A stretch of 64,000 nt of DNA from an uncultured Desulfobacter sp. (lineage in GTDB: Bacteria; Desulfobacterota; Desulfobacteria; Desulfobacterales; Desulfobacteraceae). This document shows positions 32,968 to 42,571 of the stretch, one piece after another. The position numbers were made by a program, and so were the translations under genes. The notes below the pieces were generated by a model, which was given only the letters and a program-made list of their open reading frames with translations, ran no database searches and had not been told where the DNA came from. Location of the stretch: the NCBI RefSeq assembly GCF_963666145.1, contig NZ_OY762614.1, positions 310,001 to 374,000 of the forward strand, in the 5' to 3' direction. The stretch's first letter is position 1. Every line of letters begins with the position of its first letter.

Positions 32968-34025
32968 TGTCTGACTCACCGGTAGTGGCCGTAGCATTGA
33001 GCGGCGGAATAGATTCCCTGGTCGCAGGATTTCTTGTTAAACAGCGTTTTAAAAATGTTTTCGGCATTCATTTCACCACAGGCTATGAAAAAAGTTTGCC
33101 GTCCGTATCTGCCCTGGCCTCTGTATTTGGGTTCCCCGTGCACACCATTGATCTGTCACAGGAATTTGAGACCCGGGTGGTTGATTATTTTGTGTCAACA
33201 TACATGGCCGGACAAACGCCGAACCCATGCCTGGTCTGCAATATGCAGATCAAGTTTAAGGTATTGTTTGACCAAGCACAAAAGCGTGGAGCAAATCTGT
33301 TGGCAACCGGCCATTATGCTAGGGTGGTCAACAGCTATACCCCCGGCAGGCATGAGACGGGACAGGCATGGCTTGAAAGGGGTACGGACCTGAATAAAGA
33401 CCAGTCCTATTTTCTATCCATGCTTTCCCCCAACATATTAGAAAATGTGGTGTTTCCCCTGGCCGATTTTACCAAAAGCCGGGTCCGGGAATTTGCCGGA
33501 CAACACAACCTTGTACCGATTGTACCCAATGAAAGCCAGGATATCTGTTTTTTGCCGGATAAAAATCATGGCGCGTTCATTATCAACAAAACAAAGACCA
33601 GCCCACAACCCGGGCCGGTGGTTGACAGCCAGGGAACGATCCTGGGCGCACACCAGGGACTTCACACATATACGGTGGGCCAGCGCAAGGGAATTAATAT
33701 TCCGGGCCCCGCCCCCTATTATGTAAGAAAAATCGACATGAATACCAATACCCTTCATGTCTGTTTTAAATCCGAACTTTCCCAAAAACGGATGACGGTT
33801 GAACAGATGATCTGGAATTATCATAAAAAAGAAAACATAAACAATCTGACCGTTAAAATCCGTTACGGGCACACGGCGGCCCCTGCCTGCCTTGAATGGG
33901 ATGATGACACCCATGGCATCGTAACCTTTGACACCCCCCAAAATGCCATAACACCCGGCCAAGCCGCAGTATTCTATCAAGACAACCGCGTATTAGGCGC
34001 AGGGTTAATTTCAGCAATCCAATGA
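32967..34025 (+). CDS. mnmA: tRNA-specific 2-thiouridylase MnmA
   Basis: 352 residues. It thiolates U34 of tRNA Lys/Glu/Gln using ATP. The P-loop pyrophosphatase motif is SGGIDS (residues 12-17). The catalytic Cys pair area reads NPCLVCN (C88, C91), and the second catalytic Cys is C194 in SQDICFL. The C-terminal beta domain begins near residue 275. The C88-x-x-C91 motif is like that of Fe-S-dependent thiolases in anaerobes and would fit a [4Fe-4S]-bound form together with C194. The start overlaps the NIL-ferredoxin stop by one base and its end overlaps mtaB by four bases, so three tRNA-sulfur genes are coupled. Confidence 0.95.
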   Translation: MSDSPVVAVALSGGIDSLVAGFLVKQRFKNVFGIHFTTGYEKSLPSVSALASVFGFPVHTIDLSQEFETRVVDYFVSTYMAGQTPNPCLVCNMQIKFKVLFDQAQKRGANLLATGHYARVVNSYTPGRHETGQAWLERGTDLNKDQSYFLSMLSPNILENVVFPLADFTKSRVREFAGQHNLVPIVPNESQDICFLPDKNHGAFIINKTKTSPQPGPVVDSQGTILGAHQGLHTYTVGQRKGINIPGPAPYYVRKIDMNTNTLHVCFKSELSQKRMTVEQMIWNYHKKENINNLTVKIRYGHTAAPACLEWDDDTHGIVTFDTPQNAITPGQAAVFYQDNRVLGAGLISAIQ

Positions 34026-35368
34026 AGAAAAAAACATTTTACATCGAAAGCCTTGGCTGTAAAGTCAATCAATATGAATCAGACGCCATTGCAGCCCAGC
34101 TTGAAGCCCATGGATTTTCAAGGGCAGAAAAGGGAAGCCCCGCGGATGTCTGCATTATCAACACCTGTGCGGTGACCTCAAGGGCGGGCATGCAGTCCCG
34201 CCAGGAAACCAGAAAACTGATCCGCGAAAACCCGGATGCAACCGTAATTGTCACAGGATGCCATGCCCAGACAGATCAGGAACAGTTTAAGAAAATTTCA
34301 GGGGTGGATCTTATTGTCTGCCACCAGGATAAATCTGTGATCACCACATATCTTGGACAGGAACAGCCTGCAAACGATCTGTTTGATTTTAGAAAACCTG
34401 AATACGGTAAAGCAGCACAGTTTGCGGCATTTGCAGAATCCGACCGGCCCGTATCCGGTAAAATGACCCGGGCCTACCTAAAAATCCAGGATGGGTGCAA
34501 CCAGTTCTGCACCTACTGCATTATCCCCTATGCCCGGGGTGCATCCGTATCCATGCCCTTTGACGAGGTTCTGGCCCATATTTCAAGCTTAAACAGGCAG
34601 GGCTTTAAAGAGGTGATTCTCACAGGCATCCACACGGGACTATACGGCCTTGACTTAAACCCCGAAACATCTTTGACGCAACTTGTCAAAACCCTGGATG
34701 AAAACAAACCGGTCGATCAGATCAGGATCTCTTCCATTGAGCCCAATGAAATTACCGAAGATCTTATTCGCCTGGCGTGGTCCGGCCATATTTTGTGCGA
34801 CCATTTTCACATTCCTCTCCAGGCGGGGGATAATGAGGTGCTGGCCCGGATGAAACGGCCCTATTCAGTTGAGCAGTTTTCTGAAGTTATCCGAAAAATC
34901 CATGGGATCCTGCCCCATGCCGGTATCGGCCTTGATGTGATCATGGGCTTTCCAGGTGAAACCCAAGAGGCGTTTGAAAATACATACAATCTTGTGGCGG
35001 ATCTTCCCGTATCCTACCTTCATGTCTTTCCCTTTTCCCCCAGAAAAGGGACCCCGGCATACCATTTCACCCCCAAGGTACCGTCGGATACGGCAAAAAA
35101 AAGGGCGGCTCTGATGCGCGAACTTGGAGAGCAGAAACGATCGGCATTTATCAAATCAAACCAGGGACGGGTTCTTCAAGGACTGATCCAGAATCAAAGG
35201 GACCGGCACACCGGTATGCTTAAAGCGATCACCACCAACTACCTGACTGTTCTCATTGAAAATAAAAAGGCGACTTCTGACACCAGCAGCCTTAAAGGGA
35301 AAATCGTTAATCTTAAATATGATCAATGCGGAGATGACAACGGCCTTATTGGCCGGATCGTTCCCTGA
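34022..35368 (+). CDS. mtaB: tRNA t6A37 methylthiotransferase MtaB
   Basis: 448 residues. Radical SAM enzyme that adds a methylthio group to N6-threonylcarbamoyladenosine at A37. The N-terminal UPF0004 domain carries cluster cysteines C13, C49 and C80. The radical SAM cluster is GCNQFCTYC (C159, C163, C166), and the C-terminal TRAM domain starts near residue 380. SLGCKVNQYES is the MtaB/YqeV branch signature rather than MiaB. It starts in the stop codon of mnmA (ATGA overlap). Together with the NIL-ferredoxin the operon forms a tRNA anticodon-loop sulfur modification unit. Confidence 0.95.
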   Translation: MKKKTFYIESLGCKVNQYESDAIAAQLEAHGFSRAEKGSPADVCIINTCAVTSRAGMQSRQETRKLIRENPDATVIVTGCHAQTDQEQFKKISGVDLIVCHQDKSVITTYLGQEQPANDLFDFRKPEYGKAAQFAAFAESDRPVSGKMTRAYLKIQDGCNQFCTYCIIPYARGASVSMPFDEVLAHISSLNRQGFKEVILTGIHTGLYGLDLNPETSLTQLVKTLDENKPVDQIRISSIEPNEITEDLIRLAWSGHILCDHFHIPLQAGDNEVLARMKRPYSVEQFSEVIRKIHGILPHAGIGLDVIMGFPGETQEAFENTYNLVADLPVSYLHVFPFSPRKGTPAYHFTPKVPSDTAKKRAALMRELGEQKRSAFIKSNQGRVLQGLIQNQRDRHTGMLKAITTNYLTVLIENKKATSDTSSLKGKIVNLKYDQCGDDNGLIGRIVP

Positions 35369-35410
35369 CCAGGGTGAACGCAATTTTCATTTTGCCGGTT
35401 ATTTTACCTT

Positions 35411-35454
35411 CGCTATCGGAATCGAAATGTCCATTATTTTCGATCCCGATAGCG
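35411..35454. repeat. inverted repeat downstream of mtaB
   Basis: CGCTATCGGAATCGAAA (35411-35427) pairs with 35438-35454 with one mismatch and a 10-base loop. It lies 43 bases after the mtaB stop but has no T-run on either strand. It may be a processing or attenuating hairpin, or a repeat element. Confidence 0.5.
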
Positions 35455-35612
35455 ATAATGAGCCAGATGATATTTTCAATATAAATGCGGTTACCCTGCT
35501 GGACTGATAATTGCCCCTCCCCCTGGATATAATGTATGAACTGTTGACTTTATAAATTAACCACAGACTATCAACTATCCGGTCACTCAGGATTTTTTCA
35601 AAAACGATTTAA

Positions 35613-35758
35613 CCACAATATGCGGACAGTGCCATTGTCCACCGGGGAGTTCTTCAAAAGGGTATTCCTTTTCTTGAAAAACCCCTTGAACCCAGTGTCC
35701 TGGCGGTTAAAAACCGCGATGTGCCGGAAGAAAAAAGAACAGCGAAAAACAGGCAATG
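35613..35758 (+). pseudogene. relic of a receiver-domain C-terminus
   Basis: A plus-strand open stretch of 48 codons, ending in TGA, reads ADSAIVHRGVLQKGIPFLEKPLEPSVLAV. This is the last ~45 residues of a hybrid-kinase receiver (the GY.AD..IVH.GVL..G..F..KP segment), including the switch Lys-Pro. Upstream it is stopped by TAA at 35610-35612 and has no kinase body, ribosome site or start, so it is a fragment. The intact hybrid kinase at 44442-47798 ends in a related sequence (NVIAHHGVLDEGVHFIQKP). It is probably a remnant of a duplicated and deleted kinase gene. Confidence 0.65.
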
Positions 35759-35797
35759 AGCCGGGAAAAAATTAAGGCTACCCTATCGGAGGCAGTG

Positions 35798-37861
35798 TTA
35801 TTCCTGCCGGGGCGGGTCCAATGAAATCGGATCAAAGCCATTTTTATCCAGGCATTTCCGGATGGTCCAAGCAATTTCGACCCGGTCTACGGGTTTCATC
35901 AAAAATCCATTGATACCGATGGACTCCATTTTTTGAATAGAAACCTGTTCGCTGAAACCGGTGCAGATAATCACCGGCAAATCGGGCCGAACCGCCAAAC
36001 ATTCTTTAACCAGCCTTTCTCCGGTCATATGGGGCATGGTCATATCGGAGAGCAGCAGATCGAATGACGACGGATTTGCTTTGAAAATATCCAGTGCATT
36101 CCGGCTGTCTGTGCATTCCGTGACCTTATATCCCAGCCGTTCCAGCACCCGGGTCTGGAAACGGACAATGGCCTCTTCATCATCCACAAAAAGGATGTGC
36201 TCGGTTCCGCCGGGCAGGGGGCCTGTTTTCTCACCCCCGTTATCATCTTCGTATTTGGTGACCACAGGTAAAAAGACCTGGACCTCGGTTCCTTCGCCCA
36301 CTTTGCTGTCAATCCGGATCTCCCCATGGCTTTTCTGGACGATTCCCTGGACCACAGAAAGTCCAAGGCCTGTTCCCTTGCCGGTTTCCTTGGTGGTAAA
36401 ATAGGGATCGAACAGCCGTTTCATTATGGTCGAATCTATGCCGATACCTGTGTCTTTGATACTCAGGCAGGCATAGCGTCCCGGGGGCAACTCGGGGTTT
36501 TCCCCGCCGATCCGGGTCTGTTCCAGGGAAATGACCAGGGTTCCCCCGTTTTCTTCCATGGCGTGGTAGGCGTTAGTAGCTAGATTCATTACGATCTGGT
36601 GGATCTCAGTGGGATCGGCCTTTACAAGGCCGCATTCTCTTCCGATTTTGGTCTCAATGAGAATGGTTTTGGGGATGGAGGCCTTGAGCAGCTTGGCTAC
36701 TTCCTTTAAAATGGGCTGTAATTTCAGGGGTATCAGTTCCCGGTTGGTCTGACGGCTGAAGGTCAGAATCTGTTTTACCAGCTCTTTGGCCCTGAAAGCC
36801 GCCTTGAGGATTTCGGCAAGGTTTTCCTGCTCTGGCCCCTCTTTGGGAAGGTCCATTTCAAGGATCTCTGCAAATCCGATGAGCGGAGAGAGAATGTTGT
36901 TGAAATCGTGGGCGATTCCCCCTGCAAGGGTTCCGATGGATTCCATCTTTTGGGCTTGCTGGAGAATGGATTCCAGTTGCTTACGTTCCGTCAGATCCCG
37001 GACACTGACGATCCGATCTCCTTTTTCTCCCTGCTGATTGCGCATTTCAAATACAGTAATTTCAGAGGGGAATACCGTACCGTCTTTGCGTTTCATGGAA
37101 AAGGCCACATCCTTGAGGAACCCATTTTCCTTGAGTGCCGGCTCAAGCATGTCCATGAAGGCCTGGTGCTGGATCAAGCCGACAAAAAGGTTGCCCAGAC
37201 CTTCACCGGCCAGCTCCCCGTGTTCGTATCCGAAAGTGTTGCAGGCCGCAGAATTGCAGTCAATGACCGTTCCGGGGGCTTTGTTGTCCACGATGAAAAT
37301 GGCTTCCAACTGGCTGTTGAAAACCTTTTGGAAGCGCACCTCGCTTTCCATGAGGTTTTTTTCGGTCTGTCTGTGCTCTTCAACTTCCTTTACCAGAAGG
37401 GCGTTAACCTTTTCCAGATCCCTGACCCGGTCCCGCAGCTCATCCCGGAGCATCAGTTTTTCCTTGCGCATCAGATCCTCGGCTTTTTTGATGCGCAGCA
37501 TGGCCTTGACCTGGGCGGCCAGTTCCGCTTCGTTAATCGGTTTTGTTAAAAATGCCTCCGCTCCCTGCTCCAGAGCCCTGACCCTGTGGCGGGAGGTGGT
37601 CTTCATGGCCGTGAGAATGACCACGGGGATATGAGCGGTGCCGGGGTTGTTTTTCAAAACCGTCAACACCTCAAAGCCGTCCATTTCCGGCATGTGGATA
37701 TCCAGCAGGATAGTGTCCGGCTTCCGGGCCATGGCCAACTCCAGTCCTTCCCGCCCCGACTTGGCCGTAATCACTTCACAGGGGAAAATATAGAGGTTAA
37801 GCAGGGCGTTGATCGCCACAAGATTGTCTGGTTTGTCGTCTATGACCAGTATCTGGTTCAT
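35798..37861 (-). CDS. receiver-PAS-histidine kinase-receiver hybrid protein
   Basis: 687 residues, starting at the ATG at 37861, which overlaps the TGA of the upstream kinase by four bases (ATGA). It has a receiver (residues 1-120, D54, K107), a linker coiled coil (about 122-175), PAS (about 175-295), HisKA with H318 in GGIAHDFNN, HATPase_c, and a second receiver (about 555-680, D606, K656). No membrane segment. The N-terminal receiver probably accepts phosphate from the CheR-linked kinase just upstream, whose C-terminal receivers and kinase core would feed this protein. That is inference from the coupling. Confidence 0.92.
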   Translation of the reverse strand: MNQILVIDDKPDNLVAINALLNLYIFPCEVITAKSGREGLELAMARKPDTILLDIHMPEMDGFEVLTVLKNNPGTAHIPVVILTAMKTTSRHRVRALEQGAEAFLTKPINEAELAAQVKAMLRIKKAEDLMRKEKLMLRDELRDRVRDLEKVNALLVKEVEEHRQTEKNLMESEVRFQKVFNSQLEAIFIVDNKAPGTVIDCNSAACNTFGYEHGELAGEGLGNLFVGLIQHQAFMDMLEPALKENGFLKDVAFSMKRKDGTVFPSEITVFEMRNQQGEKGDRIVSVRDLTERKQLESILQQAQKMESIGTLAGGIAHDFNNILSPLIGFAEILEMDLPKEGPEQENLAEILKAAFRAKELVKQILTFSRQTNRELIPLKLQPILKEVAKLLKASIPKTILIETKIGRECGLVKADPTEIHQIVMNLATNAYHAMEENGGTLVISLEQTRIGGENPELPPGRYACLSIKDTGIGIDSTIMKRLFDPYFTTKETGKGTGLGLSVVQGIVQKSHGEIRIDSKVGEGTEVQVFLPVVTKYEDDNGGEKTGPLPGGTEHILFVDDEEAIVRFQTRVLERLGYKVTECTDSRNALDIFKANPSSFDLLLSDMTMPHMTGERLVKECLAVRPDLPVIICTGFSEQVSIQKMESIGINGFLMKPVDRVEIAWTIRKCLDKNGFDPISLDPPRQE

Positions 37862-40800
37862 CGGTCCCCCTGATGGAACCACTTTGCGATGGTCTTTTTG
37901 ACCAAATCCGGCTCAATGGGTTTGGAAATATAGTCGCTACACCCAGCCTCTATCATCCGTTCCCTGTCTCCTTTCATGGCCTGGGCCGTCAAGGCAATAA
38001 CTGGGATCTGTTCGGTTGCGGGGTCCGCTTTAAGGGCCTCCAAAACCTGCATGCCATCCATCTTAGGAAGAGACATGTCGAGCAAAATCAAGGCGGGAAT
38101 GATCTGCCGGGCCTTTTTAAGTCCTGTTTCGCCGTCCGCTGCCGACTGGATCTCATAGTCTTTTCCCAGAACGGCTTTGACGGTGATCAGATTGTCCGGA
38201 TTGTCTTCGACCACCAGAAGGCATGGATTCATATCCCGGGAAGCAGGCGTCTTTTGGGACGTCTCTTTTTTCTGGGATTCATCTTTAGGGGCGCGCGCAG
38301 ATGGCTGTGAAACAGGCACTGGCTGGTAGATGCCGAGCATCTGCTGAACCATGACCATCAATTCGGACTTGTCCACGTCACCCTTTTGGATGAACTGGTG
38401 GATATTGTTGGACTGCAGGCGATTATGCTCTTCTGCGGTGAGTTCTTTGGCGCTGAGGACCAGAACCGGAATATGGCGGATCTCCGGATTCTGTTTCAGG
38501 GCTTCAAGCACCTGGAAACCGTCTACGTGAGGCATCATCAAATCCAGGATAATACCCTGGGGGCGGTGTGTTTCAAGATAAGCCAGGGCCTCTTTTCCGT
38601 CTTTTGCAAGGGATACAGTGATGTCCAGTTCCTCAAGGATTTTCTGAATCTGTATGATGGTGGCATCATTGTCTTCTACCAGGAGAATCGGATCGGTGAG
38701 CTGGCCTGATTCATCGGCGGGCGGGCAGGATACGTCATCGGGCAGAGGCTCCGGCAGCTCTTCAAAGATTTTTTTGATTTTTCCCATCAGCTGGTCCGGA
38801 GTCAGGGGGCTTTTGAGGAGAACAGACGAGGCCTGTTTTTCGAGTTGTTTTATTTCTTCACGGGTCAGATCTTTGGCCGTGACCACAATCACGGGAAGGG
38901 TTTCATATTCAGGGGTGGACCGGATCTTTTCCAGAAGTTCGAATCCGTCCATTCCAGGCATAACCAGGTCCAAAACCAGAAGGTCGGGCCTGGTTGTCTT
39001 TAACCGGGAGAGACAGGCCTCACCATCTTCGGCAGTTGCCGCTTTAATGCCCTCTTTTCCAAGAATCCGTACAACATTGTCCCGGTCCAGGGCATTGTCG
39101 TCAACCACCATGACCGAGAGGGGCAGTTCACCGAGGACCCGCCTCATTTCCGTCATCAAGAGGCCTGAATCAACCGGTTTGCTGATATAGCCCACTGCGC
39201 CTAGGGCGATGCCGGTCTCCCTGTCCTGGGAAACTGAGACGATGATCACCGGGATGTGGGCCGTGATCGTCTCTTTTTTCAACCGGGTCAGCACTTCCCA
39301 TCCGTCCATGCCCGGCATGATCACATCCAGAGTTATGGCAAAGGGCTGATATTTGGCCGCCAGCTCCAGGGCCTCCTGGCCCGAGGTGGTCACCAGTGTG
39401 CCGTATCCTTCTGCCTGGAAGGTCCTGGCCATAAACGCCAGGATTTTGGGATCGTCATCGACAATGAGGATGTTTTTCTGGTTTGCCGGTTTCCGCTCCG
39501 TTGAGGGTTTTTCGGCCGGTTTTGCCGGCGGTTCAGGCTGGTGGGAGAGATCCTCCTGGTTGAGGCTTACTGCCGCCTGGAAGTCTCCTGGGCATTCTTT
39601 GGGCAGGAAGACTGTAAATACCGAGCCCTGGCCTTCTGTGCTGTGAACCTGGATGTCACCGCCCAGAATTTTAGCCGCCTTATAGGCAATGGACAACCCT
39701 AGCCCCGTACCCTCGAATTTTCGTGTGGAGGCCCCGTCTGCCTGGCGGAATTCATTGAAAATCGTTTTGATATCCTTTGCCGGAATGCCCACACCTGTAT
39801 CTGTTACCCGGATGACAAACATCTGCCTTTCCTCTTCCGCCCGGATCCGGACTGCCCCCTTTTCGGTGAACTTTATGGCATTGGCCACGATGTTCTGCAG
39901 AATCTGGAAAACCCGTGATTTGTCGCTGTTCATCTCCGTCAATTCCTGTTCCGTCTCAAATGTTAGAAAGAGTCCTTTTTCATCTGACAGGGGAATCAGA
40001 TTTTCAACAAGGTCATTGATGAGCTGTGCAAGAGAGAAACGGGTGATGTCCAATTCAACCTGGCCGGATTCTATTTTGGACAGGTCCAGGATGTTGTTGA
40101 TCAATGAGAGCAGGTGTTTCCCGTTGCGCTCAATGATTGTCAGGTAATTCATCTCCTCATGGGTAATCCGACCCTGGGCCTGTTGGATCAGAACCCGGCT
40201 CAGGGCGTTAACTGAATTCAAAGGCGTTCTCAATTCGTGGCTCATGCTAGAGAGGAATTCACTTTTCAGGCGGTTGGCCTCTTCGATTTCCAGGCGCTGG
40301 ATTTCCAGTGCCCGGTTCTGCTCATGGAGTTCCCTTGCCTGCTGGCGGGCTTCTTCATTCATGGAGGTCAGCTCGTCTGCCTGCTCCAGAAGGATCTTAT
40401 TGCTTTTCTCCGCCCCTTCGAGCAGTCCCTTGATACGCTGGTTCTGCTGAGAGGTATGCATCAGGGTCGCCACAATATCTGCGGAAGATTTAATAAAATC
40501 CTGTTCCGCTTCCCCCAGTTTTTTAAATGAAGCGACCTCCATGACGCCGTACAATAAATCCTGTTCAAACACCAGAGGAACGGCGAAAATTACAAGCGGG
40601 GGTTCGCTGACGGTTCCGGACTGGGCCTGGGCCTCTTCCCGCTTGATGTGACTGAGTAAAATCGCCTTTTTTTCCCGGGCCACCTGGCCCACGATTCCCT
40701 GCCCCAGAGAAAAGCTGTTGCCCAGATGGGATCTTTCCATCAGGGCGTAGGAAGCGCATAATTCCAGTTTCTTTTCATCCTGGCGGTATTGGTAAATGGC

Positions 40801-41709
40801 ACCGGCGCAGGCATCTACATACCGGGCCGTTTTTGTCAGTCCTGTTTCCATAATCGCCTCTGTGGAAAGGCCTTGAAATAATTCCCGGTTTAGCATGTTC
40901 TCTCCGTCGGCCACCCAGAAAACATTCTGCATTCGGTCGACCACTCGGTTGAAATGCTCGGCGATTTCCGTAATTTCGTTTTTGCCGGAAAGAGACACTT
41001 TGGCCAGCTCCCCAGTTTGGGTTATCCCGGCCAGTGTCTGTTTTAACACCTCAAGGCTTGACATGATGTTGCTGGAGACCATGAAGCCTGTGATCAGAAA
41101 TATGGCGATCAAGCCGATGACAAAAAAGATGACGCTGTTGACAATTCTAGTTTTTACCTGCTCTGCATCGGCCATGAATCCGTCAGCTTTGTTCCGGGCG
41201 TAGTCGGCCAGTTGGGACATTTTATGTTCCAGACGGTCGGCGTAAGAGGCGGCTTTTTCCCGGATGACCATGTCTGCAGAAGCCATCCCTTTATTGATGA
41301 CCATCTCTTCCACTTCCACGCGGATGGGTTTCCAATTGGAGAACATGTCAATGGTCTCGGCCACCAGGTCTTTGCCTTCGTTACCCAGGATACGCCGATT
41401 GATCAGCTCCAATGCCTCATAAACCCTGCGTTCCTCTGACTGAATTTTCTGGATAGCCAGGGCGATGGCAGGGGTGGTTTTCGCATCGTAGATATCTTTC
41501 ATATCGCAATGGATATTTATCACACCGGCCCGGGCATCCAATGCTGCATTGGACACCTTGAGCGGATGGTTGTACAAAATGGCGGTCAATTCGCCCAGCC
41601 GCTGCATCTGGCCGATGGAAACCCCGCCGAAAATTATAAAAAAGATTACGATCACAACGCCTGATAGCATCAGGCGGCTTCGAACGGTCATATTTTCAAG
41701 AATTCGCAT
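37858..41709 (-). CDS. large membrane hybrid histidine kinase with GAF and four receivers
   Basis: 1283 residues. TM1 is at about 13-35, a periplasmic helical sensor at about 36-185, TM2 at about 190-212, HAMP at about 212-265, GAF at about 285-430, then a coiled coil. The HisKA domain has H491 (SSMSHELRTPLNS), followed by HATPase_c (about 590-705). Then come four receiver domains at about 745-865, 865-985, 1005-1125 and 1160-1280. Phosphoacceptor Asp is kept in all four (TLDVIMPGM, VLDLVMPGM, ILDLMMPHV, LLDMSLPKM). The switch lysine is in a standard KP context only in receivers 1 and 4; in 2 and 3 it is KSP and QKG. Such multi-receiver kinases distribute phosphate to several targets. It is coupled to the next hybrid and follows a CheR gene by 31 bases. 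Confidence 0.92.
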   Translation of the reverse strand: MRILENMTVRSRLMLSGVVIVIFFIIFGGVSIGQMQRLGELTAILYNHPLKVSNAALDARAGVINIHCDMKDIYDAKTTPAIALAIQKIQSEERRVYEALELINRRILGNEGKDLVAETIDMFSNWKPIRVEVEEMVINKGMASADMVIREKAASYADRLEHKMSQLADYARNKADGFMADAEQVKTRIVNSVIFFVIGLIAIFLITGFMVSSNIMSSLEVLKQTLAGITQTGELAKVSLSGKNEITEIAEHFNRVVDRMQNVFWVADGENMLNRELFQGLSTEAIMETGLTKTARYVDACAGAIYQYRQDEKKLELCASYALMERSHLGNSFSLGQGIVGQVAREKKAILLSHIKREEAQAQSGTVSEPPLVIFAVPLVFEQDLLYGVMEVASFKKLGEAEQDFIKSSADIVATLMHTSQQNQRIKGLLEGAEKSNKILLEQADELTSMNEEARQQARELHEQNRALEIQRLEIEEANRLKSEFLSSMSHELRTPLNSVNALSRVLIQQAQGRITHEEMNYLTIIERNGKHLLSLINNILDLSKIESGQVELDITRFSLAQLINDLVENLIPLSDEKGLFLTFETEQELTEMNSDKSRVFQILQNIVANAIKFTEKGAVRIRAEEERQMFVIRVTDTGVGIPAKDIKTIFNEFRQADGASTRKFEGTGLGLSIAYKAAKILGGDIQVHSTEGQGSVFTVFLPKECPGDFQAAVSLNQEDLSHQPEPPAKPAEKPSTERKPANQKNILIVDDDPKILAFMARTFQAEGYGTLVTTSGQEALELAAKYQPFAITLDVIMPGMDGWEVLTRLKKETITAHIPVIIVSVSQDRETGIALGAVGYISKPVDSGLLMTEMRRVLGELPLSVMVVDDNALDRDNVVRILGKEGIKAATAEDGEACLSRLKTTRPDLLVLDLVMPGMDGFELLEKIRSTPEYETLPVIVVTAKDLTREEIKQLEKQASSVLLKSPLTPDQLMGKIKKIFEELPEPLPDDVSCPPADESGQLTDPILLVEDNDATIIQIQKILEELDITVSLAKDGKEALAYLETHRPQGIILDLMMPHVDGFQVLEALKQNPEIRHIPVLVLSAKELTAEEHNRLQSNNIHQFIQKGDVDKSELMVMVQQMLGIYQPVPVSQPSARAPKDESQKKETSQKTPASRDMNPCLLVVEDNPDNLITVKAVLGKDYEIQSAADGETGLKKARQIIPALILLDMSLPKMDGMQVLEALKADPATEQIPVIALTAQAMKGDRERMIEAGCSDYISKPIEPDLVKKTIAKWFHQGDR

Positions 41710-41740
41710 GGGTCCGGTCCTTTGGATTCAGGATAAATTT

Positions 41741-42571
41741 TCAGTGTTTTTTGATAAAAATCCGGCTGTACATGTCCTTTGAATTAAAACGATTCTTATA
41801 CGTTGCAGGCAGGGACTCGGCAGCCCCCAGTACCAGGCAACCGTTGTTTGCCAGGGATCGGTGCAGTTTATCGAAAATCAAGTTTTGATGCGCAGCAGAA
41901 TAATAAATGAGCAGGTTCCGGCAGAGAACAAGGTCGAAGTTTCCAAAGACGCTTTCCGGCGGCACATAGGTTTTGGCATCTGTCATATCGTAATGGGAAA
42001 AATAGACCATTTTCCGTATGTTGGCGTTTAACAGCAGTCGCCCGTTTTTGGGGGTAAAGTATTTTTCCACCCATTTGTACTTTACATTGTCAAGCTTTTC
42101 CGGGCTGAATTCTCCTTTTTTTGCCAGGGTCAACAATCTTCTGTCGATGTCGGTCGCGAATATCTGTACATTCAGGCGACCAGACTTTCGGGGCATTACC
42201 TCTTTCAGCATAATCGCGATGGAATAGGGTTCTTCTCCGCCAGCACATCCTGCAGACCAGATTTTGAGCGTATTGTCTCCGGCCTCGTGTTTTTGCCGAA
42301 TCAACTCGGGCAGCACAATGGCCGCCAAGAGTTCAAAGATCAGGGGATTGCGAAAAAAGCGGCTCACATGGACGGTCAGTTCGTTGACAATGGCCTGGGA
42401 TTCAATAGGATCCTTTCTGACAAGGTCAAGGTATGACATGGGGTGACTGATGCCCAAGGCCGACATGCGGGAAATGATTTTTTCCTGGAATGGGAACTCC
42501 AGTTCCGGCGGTGCTTTCAACCCGAAGGATCCGAAAATAGCCTTTGCCACACGTTTTATTTCTTCTGACAT
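41741..42571 (-). CDS. CheR-type protein glutamate methyltransferase
   Basis: 276 residues, full length. The N-terminal all-helical CheR_N domain precedes the SAM-binding CheR domain. That domain has KIWSAGCAGGEEPYSIAIML (about residues 100-119) and NFDLVLCRNLLIYY. It methylates glutamates of chemoreceptor-type signalling proteins. There is no CheB, CheW or CheA beside it. The partner on the same strand, 31 bases downstream, is the four-receiver kinase, whose HAMP-linked helical region could be the methylation target, as in CheR-kinase systems. This is inference from position. Confidence 0.9.
   Translation of the reverse strand: MSEEIKRVAKAIFGSFGLKAPPELEFPFQEKIISRMSALGISHPMSYLDLVRKDPIESQAIVNELTVHVSRFFRNPLIFELLAAIVLPELIRQKHEAGDNTLKIWSAGCAGGEEPYSIAIMLKEVMPRKSGRLNVQIFATDIDRRLLTLAKKGEFSPEKLDNVKYKWVEKYFTPKNGRLLLNANIRKMVYFSHYDMTDAKTYVPPESVFGNFDLVLCRNLLIYYSAAHQNLIFDKLHRSLANNGCLVLGAAESLPATYKNRFNSKDMYSRIFIKKH

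Noticed and set aside
35256..35507. Frame overlapping the end of mtaB
   Set aside because: It is a shadow of mtaB in another frame; the non-overlapping remainder is dominated by the hairpin at 35411-35454.
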